This document shows, piece by piece, positions 11,455 to 21,722 of a DNA stretch of 64,000 nucleotides. Source of the DNA: Earliella scabrosa (taxonomy: Eukaryota > Basidiomycota > Agaricomycetes > Polyporales > Polyporaceae); the NCBI GenBank assembly GCA_022605405.1, contig JABYQQ010000007.1, forward strand, positions 496,001 to 560,000. Direction: 5' to 3'. Numbering within the stretch: position 1 is the stretch's first letter; every line of letters starts with the position of its first letter. Position numbers and translations under genes: made by a program. A model generated the notes under the pieces. That model was not told the origin of the DNA. It searched no databases and was given only the letters and a program-made list of their open reading frames with translations.

Positions 11455-14002
11455 ATGATTCGCTCGTTCTCGCGGACGTCCGGCGGACGCAGCAAGGCCG
11501 ACCTCCTCCCGACGACGCTCACCGACCGCGGACACAACTACCGCCGCACAAACAGCAGCCAGCCATGGTGGCGGCGCTTCTACACCAAGCGCATACTCCG
11601 ACTCGTCGTCTTTGCCGCGCTGTGCTTTGGTGCCGTCCATCTGTTCTGGAGCGCGGACCCGGTGGTCGAGAAGACGGAGGAGAAGCACGACACGCCGCCG
11701 CTGTACGAGAAATGGCGCCAGGCGGAGCTCAGGCTACCACAGCATAATCCGGAGTTGCCGTATCCTGAGGGGAAGCATGGGAAGTACATATGGTACGCGA
11801 ATCATGTTCATGGTGCGTGTTATGCATCCTACATTCCGTGGATGTGTCCTGAAGGTGGGACAGGGTCGGGGTGGGGAAACGTGATGCAGGAGCACCTCTT
11901 GAACGCGCACTTGGCGCATGAATCAGGGCGAGCGTAAGGACCCGTTTCGTTCGCTCAACTCGCGCGTGCTGACCCCCCTCCAGATTCGTGTTCAGGAACT
12001 ATACGTGGAACGAGGACGAGCGAGAAATCACGGAGTATGGCGGCCACTTGATACCCTCTCGTATACCCATCACCGCTATCCTACGAGGTGAGCATATCAT
12101 TCTATACAGTCCAGAAAGAAGATGCGCTTGCGCTCGACATCCCATTGCGTCGTATCCATGAGGGATAGCGCTACCTGTTTCTGGATATAAGGTAGCGTTC
12201 TTTTCTTCGCAACCGCGACGTGGGTGGCCGTGACGCGTACAGTGCGCCTTCACTACGCCGTGTAGTGCGACGCAGGCGGGATATGGCTCTTTCCAGTCCC
12301 TCATATCGCGTACTCTGAACTCTCGGAACTGGCATCGTACCCCCTCCGTGAGTGACTTCGGTTCCGGGGTTGCAGCCCACCAGTCTATCAGACGTCGTGC
12401 GTTGCAACACACTCGCGTGATGAGGTTCATCCCATATTTGGGCTTGTTCATGTCTTGCCAAGTCGCTTCTGGAGTCATTCATGACTTCCAGCCGTGCGCG
12501 AAGAGGACGCGTCATTCGCGCTCCCTCCCGCTGCGCTTGAGGGGTCCCCCGGACCGGTCGCGCTCAGGCTGGCGTACTGAAGCCCTGTTCGCGATGACAG
12601 TCAAATAGCCCAGCGCTCTTTGGGGGTTTGACTGAATCACCAGGAGCGGGCGTTAGCCAGTCGCGGGGTGCCAATACTTATAGAGCGGGAGGTGGGCCGC
12701 TAGGCACGCCGGAGCGATAGCGACAGGCGGGGGCGCGATGACGGCGCGGAACGCCCTCCGTGGGACACGCACCCACGAGAACAAGTCTTCGGGGGCTACG
12801 CGGGATCACCGTGAAGCGCGTGGCTTGCAACCCACGACGTCTCATAGACGGGTTGGTTACAAATGCGGAACTTGAGACTACCGTAGCCTCGAAATACGTA
12901 ACATGTCCCCAAGTATGAAACACTGATTGTGAGCCCATAGGACCCGCCGCCGGAGGTCCTTGGCCAAGAGGGGACCCAGCTCCACGCGCAGTCTTGAAGG
13001 AATACTGGCAGCAAGTATGTCCAGAAAAACATGTAATGATGAGCGAGGAGCTCTTCAAGATCGACGCACCGGACGATGGAGGCGTCGTTTTGAATGCCTG
13101 GGTGGAGAAGCTGAAGAACCTGCCACGATGTGTCGAGATCAACGAGGCCGCCGCGCAAATATGGAGTATCTGGTGCGTCCATCCTCTTCGTCTCGCCTCC
13201 GGCTTTACTCAATAAGCACATCCAGGGTATTCGGAAGCAAGCGCATTCTCGGCGTATGGGAGTCGCTCAAGAAGTCGCCAGTGATCACCCAGTTCCGGTA
13301 CTCGCAGCTCATCGAGGACGGCTTCCTCACGAACCGTCACCTCTTCATGAAGCCCTCCTGGATCAAGGAGCTCCTTTTCGGTCCGCGCGCATACCCCTAC
13401 ACGCCGATACCCGGGCTGCTCGCGCTCCACGTCCGGCGGGGCGACTTCGAGAGCCACTGCCTGCACCTCGCGCGCTGGTCGTCGGTCTGGAACGGGTTCA
13501 ACCAGTTCCCGGAGCTGCCGGACCACTTTGAGCCGCCGCCGTCGGCGAGCTGGGGCGAGTACACGGAGGAGGGCAAGCAGATCTACCTCCGGCACTGCTT
13601 CCCTGACATCCAGCAGATCGTCGAGCGTGTCGCGGAGGTGCGCGCGACGCCGGCAGGGCGGGGCTTGAAGAACGTGTTCATCATGACGAACGGGAAGCGG
13701 CCGTGGGTGGAGGAGCTCAAAGAGGAGCTGCGGAAGATGGGCGGGTGGGAGCAGGTCGTGAGCAGCCGGGATTTGGAGCTGGGCTGGGAGCAGCAGTACG
13801 TCGCGCAGGCGGTCGACATGCTCATCGGGCAACGGGCGCAGGTCATCATTGGGAACGGGGTGAGTGGTCGCCTTATTTGCTGTGTTTCGCTCCTGGTGCG
13901 CTGACCGTGGATGGGCGGACGCAGTTCTCGAGCTTGACGTCGAACATCGTCATGCTGCGGATGGCGCAGGACATCCCTCCAGACACGAACCGCTTCTGGT
14001 AG
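11455..14002 (+). CDS. Fucosyltransferase-like type II membrane glycosyltransferase, copy 1
   Basis: Predicted Golgi or ER glycosyltransferase of the O-fucosyltransferase-like fold. A short basic head (MIRSFSRTSGGRSK...) is followed by a signal anchor (ILRLVVFAALCFGAVHLFW). The lumenal domain has GSGWGN near its start, LLALHVRRGDFESHC in the middle and IIGNG/FSSLTSNIV near the end. These are the usual positions of the nucleotide-sugar binding glycine loop, the HxRRGD arginine motif and the late Ser/Thr motif. The protein ends DTNRFW. The closest relative I can see is the gene at 52217-53995, with the same motifs and intron positions. The intron at 12088-12940 is 853 nt, against about 50 nt at the same site in the paralogue, and holds an inverted repeat. 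All other introns are short. Donor GDP-fucose and the acceptor are inferred, not shown. Confidence 0.8.
12088..12940 (+). other. Oversized intron with probable insertion
   Basis: Donor GTGAGC follows CTACGAG, and acceptor CCCATAG precedes GACCCGCC. The 853 nt between them contain stops in all relevant frames and an imperfect inverted repeat. At this position the paralogous gene has only about 50 nt. This is best explained by a decayed element inserted in the intron. Confidence 0.6.
12361..12868. repeat. Imperfect inverted repeat inside the long intron
   Basis: The arms centre on 12381-12407 and 12825-12851. In the core, 24 of 27 bases pair when one arm is reverse complemented, and similarity decays over about 60-70 bases around it. 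A weaker match occurs further in (around 12508-12540 and 12715-12745). This resembles a degenerate foldback or MITE-like element, or two opposed copies of one. No target-site duplication was identified. Confidence 0.55.
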
Positions 14003-14370
14003 ACGGTGCGCCTGCTGTTCGTTCCCCTTGTCCTTAGTTGTCAGTTGTCAGTTGTCCGTCATCTATTTGGGTTCACGTGTAACATTGTAGTACGCTCGGT
14101 TAATTGCTCTGCTTCGCTTTGGATTCCGGAGAAAGGTTTCGCGTGCATATAGTCACTGCGCAACATGGACACGTCGGCTGCTCACAAAATCGGCTACAGG
14201 TTTCAAGTGCATCGAAGCGACACATCCCGGTTGTAAGCGGCGTTTTTCTCCCCCCCCCCTACTCCCCTCGGACGTGCGTGCCATGTTATACATCGCCATT
14301 CACCCTCTCCCTATAGGCGGATATCAACTAAAACTACGGAAGAAGATATATTGGGATGCTCACCGGAGGT
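14003..14370. other. Intergenic, convergent 3' ends
   Basis: Between the glycosyltransferase stop and the end of the small minus-strand gene. It contains a short direct repeat TGTCAGT near 14040-14055 and a C tract near 14250. No gene is seen. Confidence 0.5.
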
Positions 14371-14905
14371 TCAGTTCTGCGATGCGGTCAATTCCAAGTC
14401 GCGCAACAACTCCTCCACATCGTGCATCAGCGCATTGAGCTTCAAGTTATATGTCGCGGATGCCGCATTGCTGGACTCTCTGTCTGCCGACCGCGTGCTC
14501 TGCTCATGCATTGACGACTTCTTGCGGTCGGACTCTGCGATCATCCACCACCCTAGAGATCAGCGAACGACTCGCACGGAAAACGCACTGATCCGAGACC
14601 AGGTGCTCACCGTGCCTGTAGTTTGCGGCCTTGGATTTTCTCCCCTGGTAGACGTTGTGGCGCCGCTTTTGGGCCCGTGGTGCGTTAGGTTGCTGGGCTG
14701 CGCCTGCGCCTGTGCTCCGAGGCTGGGGTGGCGTTGCTTCGAAGATGGTGAGCGTGCCGTCCGCCTCGGCGGTGACGGACGTGCGGCCGAGTGGTGAGGG
14801 TGGGAGGGGGAAGTCGAGGCGGCGTTTGGAGAAACGTCTTTGGGCGGAACGACCGCCGGCTCTATATCTTGGTCTGAGGTGAACTGGGATTGCAGGGAGT
14901 GGCAT
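14371..14905 (-). CDS. Hypothetical protein, two exons, C-terminal helix
   Basis: Not recognised. Exon 1 starts at the ATG at 14903-14905 (MPLPAIPVHLRPRYRAGG) and is rich in Pro, Arg and Ser. A GT-AG intron (GTGAGCACC to TCTCTAG, around 14611-14555) joins ANYRHG to WWMIAESDRKKSS. The frame ends with a heptad-like helix (NLKLNALMHDVEELLRDLE) and ASQN. The joined product is about 160 residues. The in-frame splice and the helical tail support a real gene. Basic N-terminus plus helical C-terminus could suit a nuclear or DNA-associated role, but that is a guess. It is tail-to-tail with the glycosyltransferase. Confidence 0.6.
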
Positions 14906-14964
14906 CGTGAGCTGTGCCGCTAGCGTTCCTATGGATGCGTGGAGAAACAGGTGTTGGCTTGGAC

Positions 14965-15415
14965 GCCATCCGTTGGTGGGCGTATTTGACTATTGAAGCG
15001 AGAGGATGCTTGAGCCTGCTGCAGCTCGCCGAAGGTTTGGGGCAGCGTTAGAATGGGCTCTCTTAGAAGCATGAATGGTTCAAGTGGAGGAAGACCGTGC
15101 CGCTCTCGTCGACGTACCGCAGTTGCTGCAGTGAAACAAACTTTCTCGTACACCGTTTGGACTGCTGACGCGTCGCACCTCAAAGCTTGTCATCACTTGC
15201 TCCTACGGAGGTGCCGAAGCCCTGTTCCATGACCCCGTCTCTACGTATGAAGACAAATTCACTTGCAATCCGGTGCTCAATTTGAACGACTGCATTGATA
15301 CATCGTGATATGGTTTGAGAGACATATGCGCACAGCAGTCCACGCCCGCTCACAGATGTGTGTTGTTCCACTGCGACCTCACGACAAAGTCGGCGGGGTT
15401 CAGGTCCGCTACCCG
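14965..15415. repeat. Segmental duplicate of the beta-mannosidase 3' region
   Basis: This stretch aligns collinearly with 16848-17302, which holds the last codons and downstream flank of the beta-mannosidase. Shared landmarks include GGCG(T/A)ATTTGACT near the left end, CAGGTGGAGGAAGACC-like text, and the minus-strand tail NPADFVVRS(Q/L)WNNTHL with its stop. Divergence is substantial, with many substitutions and indels, so the event is not recent. The right junction falls where the truncated gene ends. Confidence 0.75.
15355..15415 (-). pseudogene. Orphan beta-mannosidase C-terminal tail
   Basis: On the minus strand the bases read VADLNPADFVVRSQWNNTHL then TGA, matching the real tail of the gene that ends at 17238 (VVDPNPADFVVRSLWNNTHL). 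No upstream beta-mannosidase exon accompanies it. The sequence immediately upstream belongs to an unrelated gene in another frame. It is a copied fragment and is not expected to be translated in this frame. Confidence 0.7.
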
Positions 15416-16409
15416 ATGAGCCGCTCCGTAGCACCCTCAATCCAATGGACGGCGACGTCGTGGATGTCGTGTTTGGCGAAAATGGCGAGGATGGAGGCAT
15501 TGGCATCACGGCAGGCGGTTTCCTTGGTCGTGTTAGGATGGACGAAGATCCACAGGACGATATGATCGTCGTAGACGTCCTTGCCGTCTTCACCGCGTGT
15601 AGAGAAGCGCACCGGCATCATCATCGAGACATGAATGCCACGGCTTTCCTCCTTGAGCAAGGCGGTGATCTCAGGACAAACAGTTTGCGTCCACAGAGCG
15701 TTCTTGAACATAGGGTGATCCGCGCTCCGAATGGTCTTCCTCGGGATAGCGGAGAACCTCTCTTTAGCCCTCTCCTCGGGAATGGGGTAAGGACGTTCCT
15801 TAAGATCGGAGCGTTGGAAGAGGGGAGGCGGATCTTCTGAGATGCCGTTGTAGAAATAGCGACGCTCGAAGGGCGATATATAGTCGTCATCCGCAGGGGT
15901 GAATTCGGACCTGTAGGAGGGAAGCGTACTATCGTTGGACGTGGACGAGGACGGGGATACAGTCTTGCTTGTGGACCTGTCGACGGAGTAGAATTGCAGG
16001 TCGGAAACGGTGAGCCCTAAAGACGAAGTTGGTAAGATCCGCTGTCAGTGAATAGATGACTGAGACACTCACAGTCAAAATGCTCGGGATATTTTCTGGC
16101 CGTCTGAATATAGCTGACCACCTTCTGGGGAGCGTCTGACAATATGTGAGGCATACGAACGCGAAAGGAGAAATGTACTTACCGGGACCAAGGAACTTGA
16201 GAGCCGTAAGCTCCGCATCGGTCAAAGAAAGAACTTCAGAGGGAGACCAAATGCTCGTAAGTGGAACAGAACTTGAACAGGGGGCAGAACGTTTGGCAGG
16301 ACGTACTCTTAGTGTCGTCGGACATTGGGAGGATTATTCCGAGATAATAGTTGCGCAGGCAGATTTCGCAGATAGGGGGTTTCGAACGCAGAGCGGTTTG
16401 TGGGGGCAT
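15409..16409 (-). CDS. Basidiomycete-specific hypothetical protein, C-terminally truncated
   Basis: The family is one I recall as abundant and uncharacterised in Agaricomycetes. In those proteins a PPICEICLR-type start is followed by a helical spacer and a domain containing YDD..W..V.P.TT...ACRDAN and a (V)EWCEGA-like motif. Here the parts are MPPQTALRSKPPICEICLRN, SPSEVLSLTDAELTALKFLG, DYISPFERRYFYNG, VYDDHIVLWIFVHPNTT, ACRDANASILAIFAKHDIHD and VHWIEGATERLIG. About four exons are joined by GT-AG introns. The frame stops with GGG TAG exactly where the copied beta-mannosidase tail begins, although relatives continue well beyond the EGA motif. I infer loss of the C-terminal half by the duplication. 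The start is at 16407-16409. Function is unknown, and it may be a pseudogene. Confidence 0.65.
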
Positions 16410-17237
16410 CGGGGCCGTTGCGCGCCCTACATATAACCTCCTAGCTAACGCAAGATAAGTAGGCATCAATATGAGCAAACAGTAACAAGCGCTCACTGGT
16501 CCGAATCAGTGCTCATCCGCGTATAAGTACACATCCGGTTTCCATTATGCCAAGTACGGTGTAGCCCCTCTTTCATCATCCCTGTTCCTTCCGAGCCAAT
16601 TCCTCGCGTGCTCTCTACGCCACGCTCTCCGGCGGTCTACTTGACGCAGAGTACTTACTTAGGCGCCAGCGGGGCGAAAAGAGGTCACTATCGAGAGATG
16701 AGGGCGTGGACAACGTGAGTACGGCTTGGGCTGGTCAGGGAAGAGCTGGAAGAGCTCCCGCAGTGGGGGTGATCCTGGACTGGGGCGACTCGGAGATGAG
16801 TTGACTACAAACTTCGGGTTGTTTGTCCAATGAACTTCCCGGTGATAGCATTCGCTCGTGGGCGAATTTGACTGTGGAAATGAGGGATCGCTCGAGCCTG
16901 CTGCAGATTGTCCAAGGGTTGGTGCAGCATACTGCAAAGAGGCTCTCAGCTCATACTTAGTTCGAGAGCAGCAGGAACAGTCCAGGTGGAGGAAGACCAT
17001 GTCGTTCTCGTCGCATGACGTGCCGCAGGTGGCGTTGCTGCAGTGTGCAGCCCGGGACAAACCCTCTCATAGACCTCTGGATTACGCCCGATCAGTGAGG
17101 ACGGGGACGGTCGCGCGGCCCTCATGGCTGCCTCGAACTTGTACTCAATCCACAGAACTGTGGTTAAACTCGACAGCCGCATTAATAGATTGTGATACGG
17201 TAAATAAAGACATGTGCGCACAGCGGACAACGCCCGC
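16410..17237. other. Intergenic, includes source copy of the duplicated segment
   Basis: The left part (16410-16847) shows no gene and probably holds the promoter of the truncated gene. From 16848 it is the downstream flank of the beta-mannosidase, which has its diverged copy at 14965-15415. Confidence 0.5.
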
Positions 17238-17302
17238 TCACAAATGCGTGTTGTTCCACAGCGACCTAACGACAAAGTCGGCAGGGTTCGGGTCCACAAC
17301 CT
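16848..17302. repeat. Source copy of the segment repeated at 14965-15415
   Basis: It contains the final codons of the beta-mannosidase (stop at 17238-17240) and about 390 bases of its 3' flank. It is taken as the original because here the tail is spliced to a complete gene. Confidence 0.7.
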
Positions 17303-20300
17303 CGGACAATGCACGGTTTGGGACGAATTGCACTGCAAAACCAAGCGCAGACGTAAGCTCCTCGGTCAACTCACATGGACATAGAAACAAGGGATGGAAT
17401 AGGGCTCACGTGTACGGTCGATGCCTGGTATGAGGAAGAAGCCGTTCGAAGGCAGGCCGGTCGCGCTGTCCTGGAAATAGCCGACAGTACCTGCGGGGTG
17501 GTCGAGCCAGGCGTACGCAGCAACCCCACCTTGGGCCGAGAGCGTGAACGTTAGGTTGTCGCCCGGGGTCACCACAATGGCTGGGTCGACGAGGTTGGCT
17601 TGCGCAAGCGTCGTCGGGGTGAACTACGTGAGAGGGTGAGTTGGAGCACCACCGTGACGGGATAGGGTGGAAGACTCACGTATTGCTCCTGGGTCACGGT
17701 GCGACCGTCGACCTCCGCAGTGACGTTCAGGAGGAGGAACACGTCCGACGCGGCCTTTCCAGCTGGCAGGATATTGTCCAGCCCCGACGCCCCGAACACG
17801 AGCGAGTTGTTCAAGCTCGGGACCTCAAAGCCGACCACAGACGTGTTCAGCACGCTCCCGCTCCAGTCGTACCACGTCATCTGCGCCGTCCCCCGCACGC
17901 TCTCCCACCGGTCCGACGTCACGAGCACCTCGAGCGTCTCGTTCCCCGAAAACCAGAACGGATAGATCGTGACGGGCGAGTAAATGCTCGCCAAGCCATA
18001 ATTGAGGACCTTCCACCGCCCCGAGTGCTCGATCGACGACCACGACACGCCCTGCCATATATCGTTCAGCTGCCAGACGAGCGCGCCGAGGTTGTTCTCG
18101 CCGAGGCCCGCGCCGCGGCGGTACCACGCGATCTGGGCGTGCATGTTCATTGACTGGAAGACCTGCGTGCTCCAGCACCACTGCGCGAACGTCTGGTTCG
18201 TGTCCGCGGTGCCGGGCGTCGGGAGGAAGGCCTCGACGACGTTCGTCATCTCCGCCTGGCCGATCGGCGCGTTCGGGTTCGGGAAGTCGAGCCCGAGCGC
18301 GGGCGGGTGGTGGTCGCGCGAGGCGACGACGGTGGAGTTGAACTCGAAGTCTTCGGGGTTGAGGAGGACCTCCTCCCAGGAGTAGAACGAGGGCATCGAG
18401 TGGAAGCTGTGGTGGACTCAGCATGGCGCATACACCGACCTCGGGTGGTGAGGACTCACCCGAACTCGTTGACGAACCGCGAGACGGGGTAGGTGCTGTA
18501 GTCGAAAGCTTCAGACGCGTTGAAGTTGAACCTCTCTGCACTCAATTGTCAGAGACGCTGAGTTAGCAGAGGCGATGCGACTTGAGATATACCTGCGGCC
18601 CCATAGATGTGTCCCTCTGTCTTGTTGTCGTACCGTATCAGGTACGGATCGAGACTGAGAACGCCGTGGGTGGTGGAAGAGGCAGTATATGCGACCTGGG
18701 CAATCACTACGTCAACATCGGGGCAACGAACACAATAACGGATGCAGCGCTCACCGAAGACTGCTCCTGCAAGGTTATGTCGTGCATAAACTCCCCAAAC
18801 ATAGTCTGGAACTGCACGCCCCCATCTCAGCCCCGCCTAAAATCCACACAAGTGGCATATGTCACTCACCTCGTTCAGGTAGTGCGTCGCGTTGTCCAAG
18901 AGCATCTTCGACAAGAGGACGATCGCCTCGATCTCATTGTTGCCCGACCACTGCGCGACGCTCGGGTGCCGGGTGACCCGCCGCACGTTCTGGCGCACCT
19001 CGGGCTCGATCGCGTCGAGCAGGAAGCCGTCGATCGGGTAGAACGCGTCCGAGAAGATGAACTCGGACCACGCGAGGATGCCCAGCTCGTCGCACGCCGA
19101 GTAGAAGTCGTACCCGCCCGTGAGCTCGTCCGAGGGCTGGTAGATGCCTCCGCCCCACACGCGGAGCTACGAAGGGGAAAATATCATCAACGTAAGGCCC
19201 GCGTCGGTGGGGAAACGGAGAAATGGGTGGGGTATGAGAGAAACGCACCATGTTCTGCCCGCTCCGCGCCGCGCTCTCGAGCACCCAACGTACGTCCGCG
19301 GACGAGACGCGCGCGTAAAAGGGGTCAAAGGGGACGAGGTTCGTCCCCATCGTGTAGAACGCCTTGCCGTTCACCGCAAAGTGCCACTGGTCGCCCGGCG
19401 TGATCCCGCGCGCGTCGACCTCCTCCTGCGAGTACGGCGTCTGCACGATTTCGATCGTGCGGAACCCGCTGCGCGTCGTGAAGCTCGCCGTCTGCCCGTC
19501 GGCGAGTGCGAGCGTAATGACAAAGGTGTAGAGCCGGGGCGTGCCGAGGTTGTGGGGGAACCAGCGTTCGGGGACCCCCTCCGGGATGGTGAAGTGGGCG
19601 TTCACGAACGTGGATGAGCCCGTCCCGGCTGGGATAGCAGAGATGGCCAGCGGGCCGGAAGTGACGTCGAGTTCCGGGATGGAGATCGTGAGCGACGGCG
19701 AGTCGGACGCCACCACGGAGCGCACTGCTAGCGTGACGTTGACCAACCAGTCTGCTGTCTGGTCCGCCCGAATGACGGTTGTCTGCCCGACCTTGGAGAT
19801 CTCGAGAGCGGTCTCTTCGATGAACACGCTGCCCTTGGATACAAGGAGGGGGTGCGATGCAGGAGTGGTGTCCGTCGTGGTCGGGTTTGGCGTGAGCGTG
19901 ACGAGGTACGCCGGCTTGAAGATACCGCTCGGAACGAATGCAGGACCCTGCGGGACGATTGGAAGAAATGTTAGGAACAAAATCATAATGCTCCGGGACG
20001 CAATCGTACCCAGTCCCAGCCGAAGTCTGACTGTGTCTTCCGAATGTACTGTCGGACATCTGGGTATTCGAACTGCGATGACGTGAGCGATGCCACAAAC
20101 GCGTGATTTGAGCAACTATATGCGGTGCTTACGTTGATGACGAGGGGCGGATCCGCATCCGGACGAGAGGTGACATTGAGCCCATAGTGCCAGGCAGACT
20201 CGAACGCGACGGTGACGTTAGTGTCGTCGTTGAGAGGCGAGCCGAGAAAATCCGTAACGTCAAAGACGTATTGTTGGAACTGGTTGTTGACCCAAGCGAC

Positions 20301-20767
20301 GGGGTGGCCGGCAACAGTCTCAACATCGTGTATAGTCAGCGGAAACTGCACGGACATATTGGGAGGTACCGCTCACAATGTTAGCCACGGTATCGAGGCC
20401 GTAGAAGACCAGCAACGCCCTCGTGTCCGCAGCGATGTCCTGGACGAACGGGGTCAGGTCGGCCGTGTAGGTCCAGTTGTCGTTGACGATCCAACGCTGG
20501 GTGAAGTCTGTTCACCCCGTTAGTTCCTTCAGACTCGAGCGCATACATCAAGTGATATGGCGCACCGTTGATCCCTAGGAGAGGCTCAGTGATGATCCCA
20601 GCGTCCAGCAGATCGAGGTGAGCCTGAGAGGGCACTTTGGCCGGGATGACGATGGAGCCATTGTCGTTCCTGAGCGACCACCTGAGGTCGGAGAGGCTGA
20701 GCACATCTGCGGAGACAAGCAATGGTAGTGAGGTGACCGCAAAGAAGGTCGAGAGCGTAAGTCGCAT
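17238..20767 (-). CDS. Secreted GH2 beta-mannosidase
   Basis: Exo-hydrolase that releases beta-1,4-linked mannose from manno-oligosaccharides and N-glycan cores. The start at 20765-20767 gives a signal peptide (MRLTLSTFFAVTSLPLLVSA). Domain order: sugar-binding jelly roll (LSDLRWSLRNDNGSIVIPAK, TQSDFGWDWGPAFVPSG), immunoglobulin-like modules (ITPGDQWHFAVNGKAFY), and the TIM barrel. The barrel has RVWGGGIYQP, the acid/base site in HPSVAQWSGNNEIEA and the nucleophile region RFVNEFG. C-terminal Ig modules follow (GRWKVLNYGLASIYSP). The tail after the last intron is VVDPNPADFVVRSLWNNTHL. At least nine short introns split the gene, all compatible with one frame, giving about 900 residues. Many N-glycosylation sites fit secretion. 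A related tail lies at 1-51 and a copied fragment at 15355-15415. Confidence 0.93.
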
Positions 20768-20940
20768 GGTGAGCTTGCACTCGCTGTGAGACGAGTGCGC
20801 CGTGAGTAGGGAATATGCGCTCTCCCTTCCCACTTTTATGAGTGAAGAGACGGCGAGGAGACGGCCAAGTTGCGCAGCCTCCCGGGCGCCGTTCTGAACG
20901 TCTGAGAACCGACGACGCCCGCTGACTCGTGCCCATCCCG

Positions 20941-21347
20941 TCATCTGGCACTGAAGCCTGATCCACTTGGGGGTTTAGGCTTGACGTAGCGGATGCAATG
21001 CGCTGCGGACGATCCGCGTGCAAGTTGGTACCGGTTGCGCAGCAGCTCTGCTAGCGTCGAGTATTTCGACGTTAGTGATGGATATTCAGCGGATGGGAAG
21101 CCTCGTATGCCGCTGTATTGCCAATACATATGCCAAGACAGTAAGTATCAACATGGACGTCGGGCTCCTGCGATAGGCTCACCATGAGTTCATGGCCTGG
21201 ATGTGAATGTTGCGCGCACGCTGCGACGCTTTATGCTCACACAACGAGTGAATTAGCGTGGTTGTGGAAGTAGTAGCTGGCGGTCACGGTGAGGAATATT
21301 AGCAATTAATGAGTGCATGCGCATGAGACGTACTATGTGCGAACCAT
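20941..21347 (-). CDS. Small hypothetical protein in four exons
   Basis: It was found by splicing, since no single frame is long. The ATG at 21345-21347 reads MVRTYYYFHNHANSLV across a 57-nt intron (GTACGT to CCGCCAG, with a CTAAT branch-like site). A 46-nt intron leads to AMNSC, and a 70-nt intron leads to GIRGFPSAEYPSLTSKYSTL, AELLRNRYQLA and IRYVKPKPPSGSGFSAR, then TGA. The product is about 77 residues. All three introns are GT-AG and keep frame. The Y-P-S-L..K-Y..L..L-L..R-Y spacing and GSGFS end resemble small mitochondrial or membrane proteins I cannot name. The N-terminal exon is the weakest part, and the real start may lie further upstream. It sits 170 bases upstream of the beta-mannosidase on the same strand. 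Confidence 0.5.
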
Positions 21348-21722
21348 ACGCCTGTATAGGTTAAGGTCAATTGAATGGGCCAAGCTGCTGTGGACGAAGA
21401 CATGAGCGGCGGTAGACATGCGCCGTGCACAGCTTCGTGGCGCAATAGCGGTGCTGCGGAGACGGCAGCTCCCGGTCGCACTGACGTTCGAACTTCGAAC
21501 TGACTGGCCAATTCAGCTCGGCCGTGGAGAGACCTCGTCCCACATCTGCTATACGCTTTGCACCTGAACGGGGAGTGACGACGTCTTGAAACAAAGCAGG
21601 AGCGGCAAAGGACCGACAGCTACGTGCGCGCCAACGGAGGTGAACGGTGAAGGTGGCATCAATTCAATGCCGGCGTCGCATATTTCACAGGGCTTAGACT
21701 TTGCTTGAACTGTCTACACTAG
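21348..21722. other. Intergenic, no gene seen
   Basis: About 375 bases between two minus-strand genes, expected to hold the promoter of the small gene and the terminator of the membrane protein. An upstream exon of the small gene could lie here. Confidence 0.4.
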
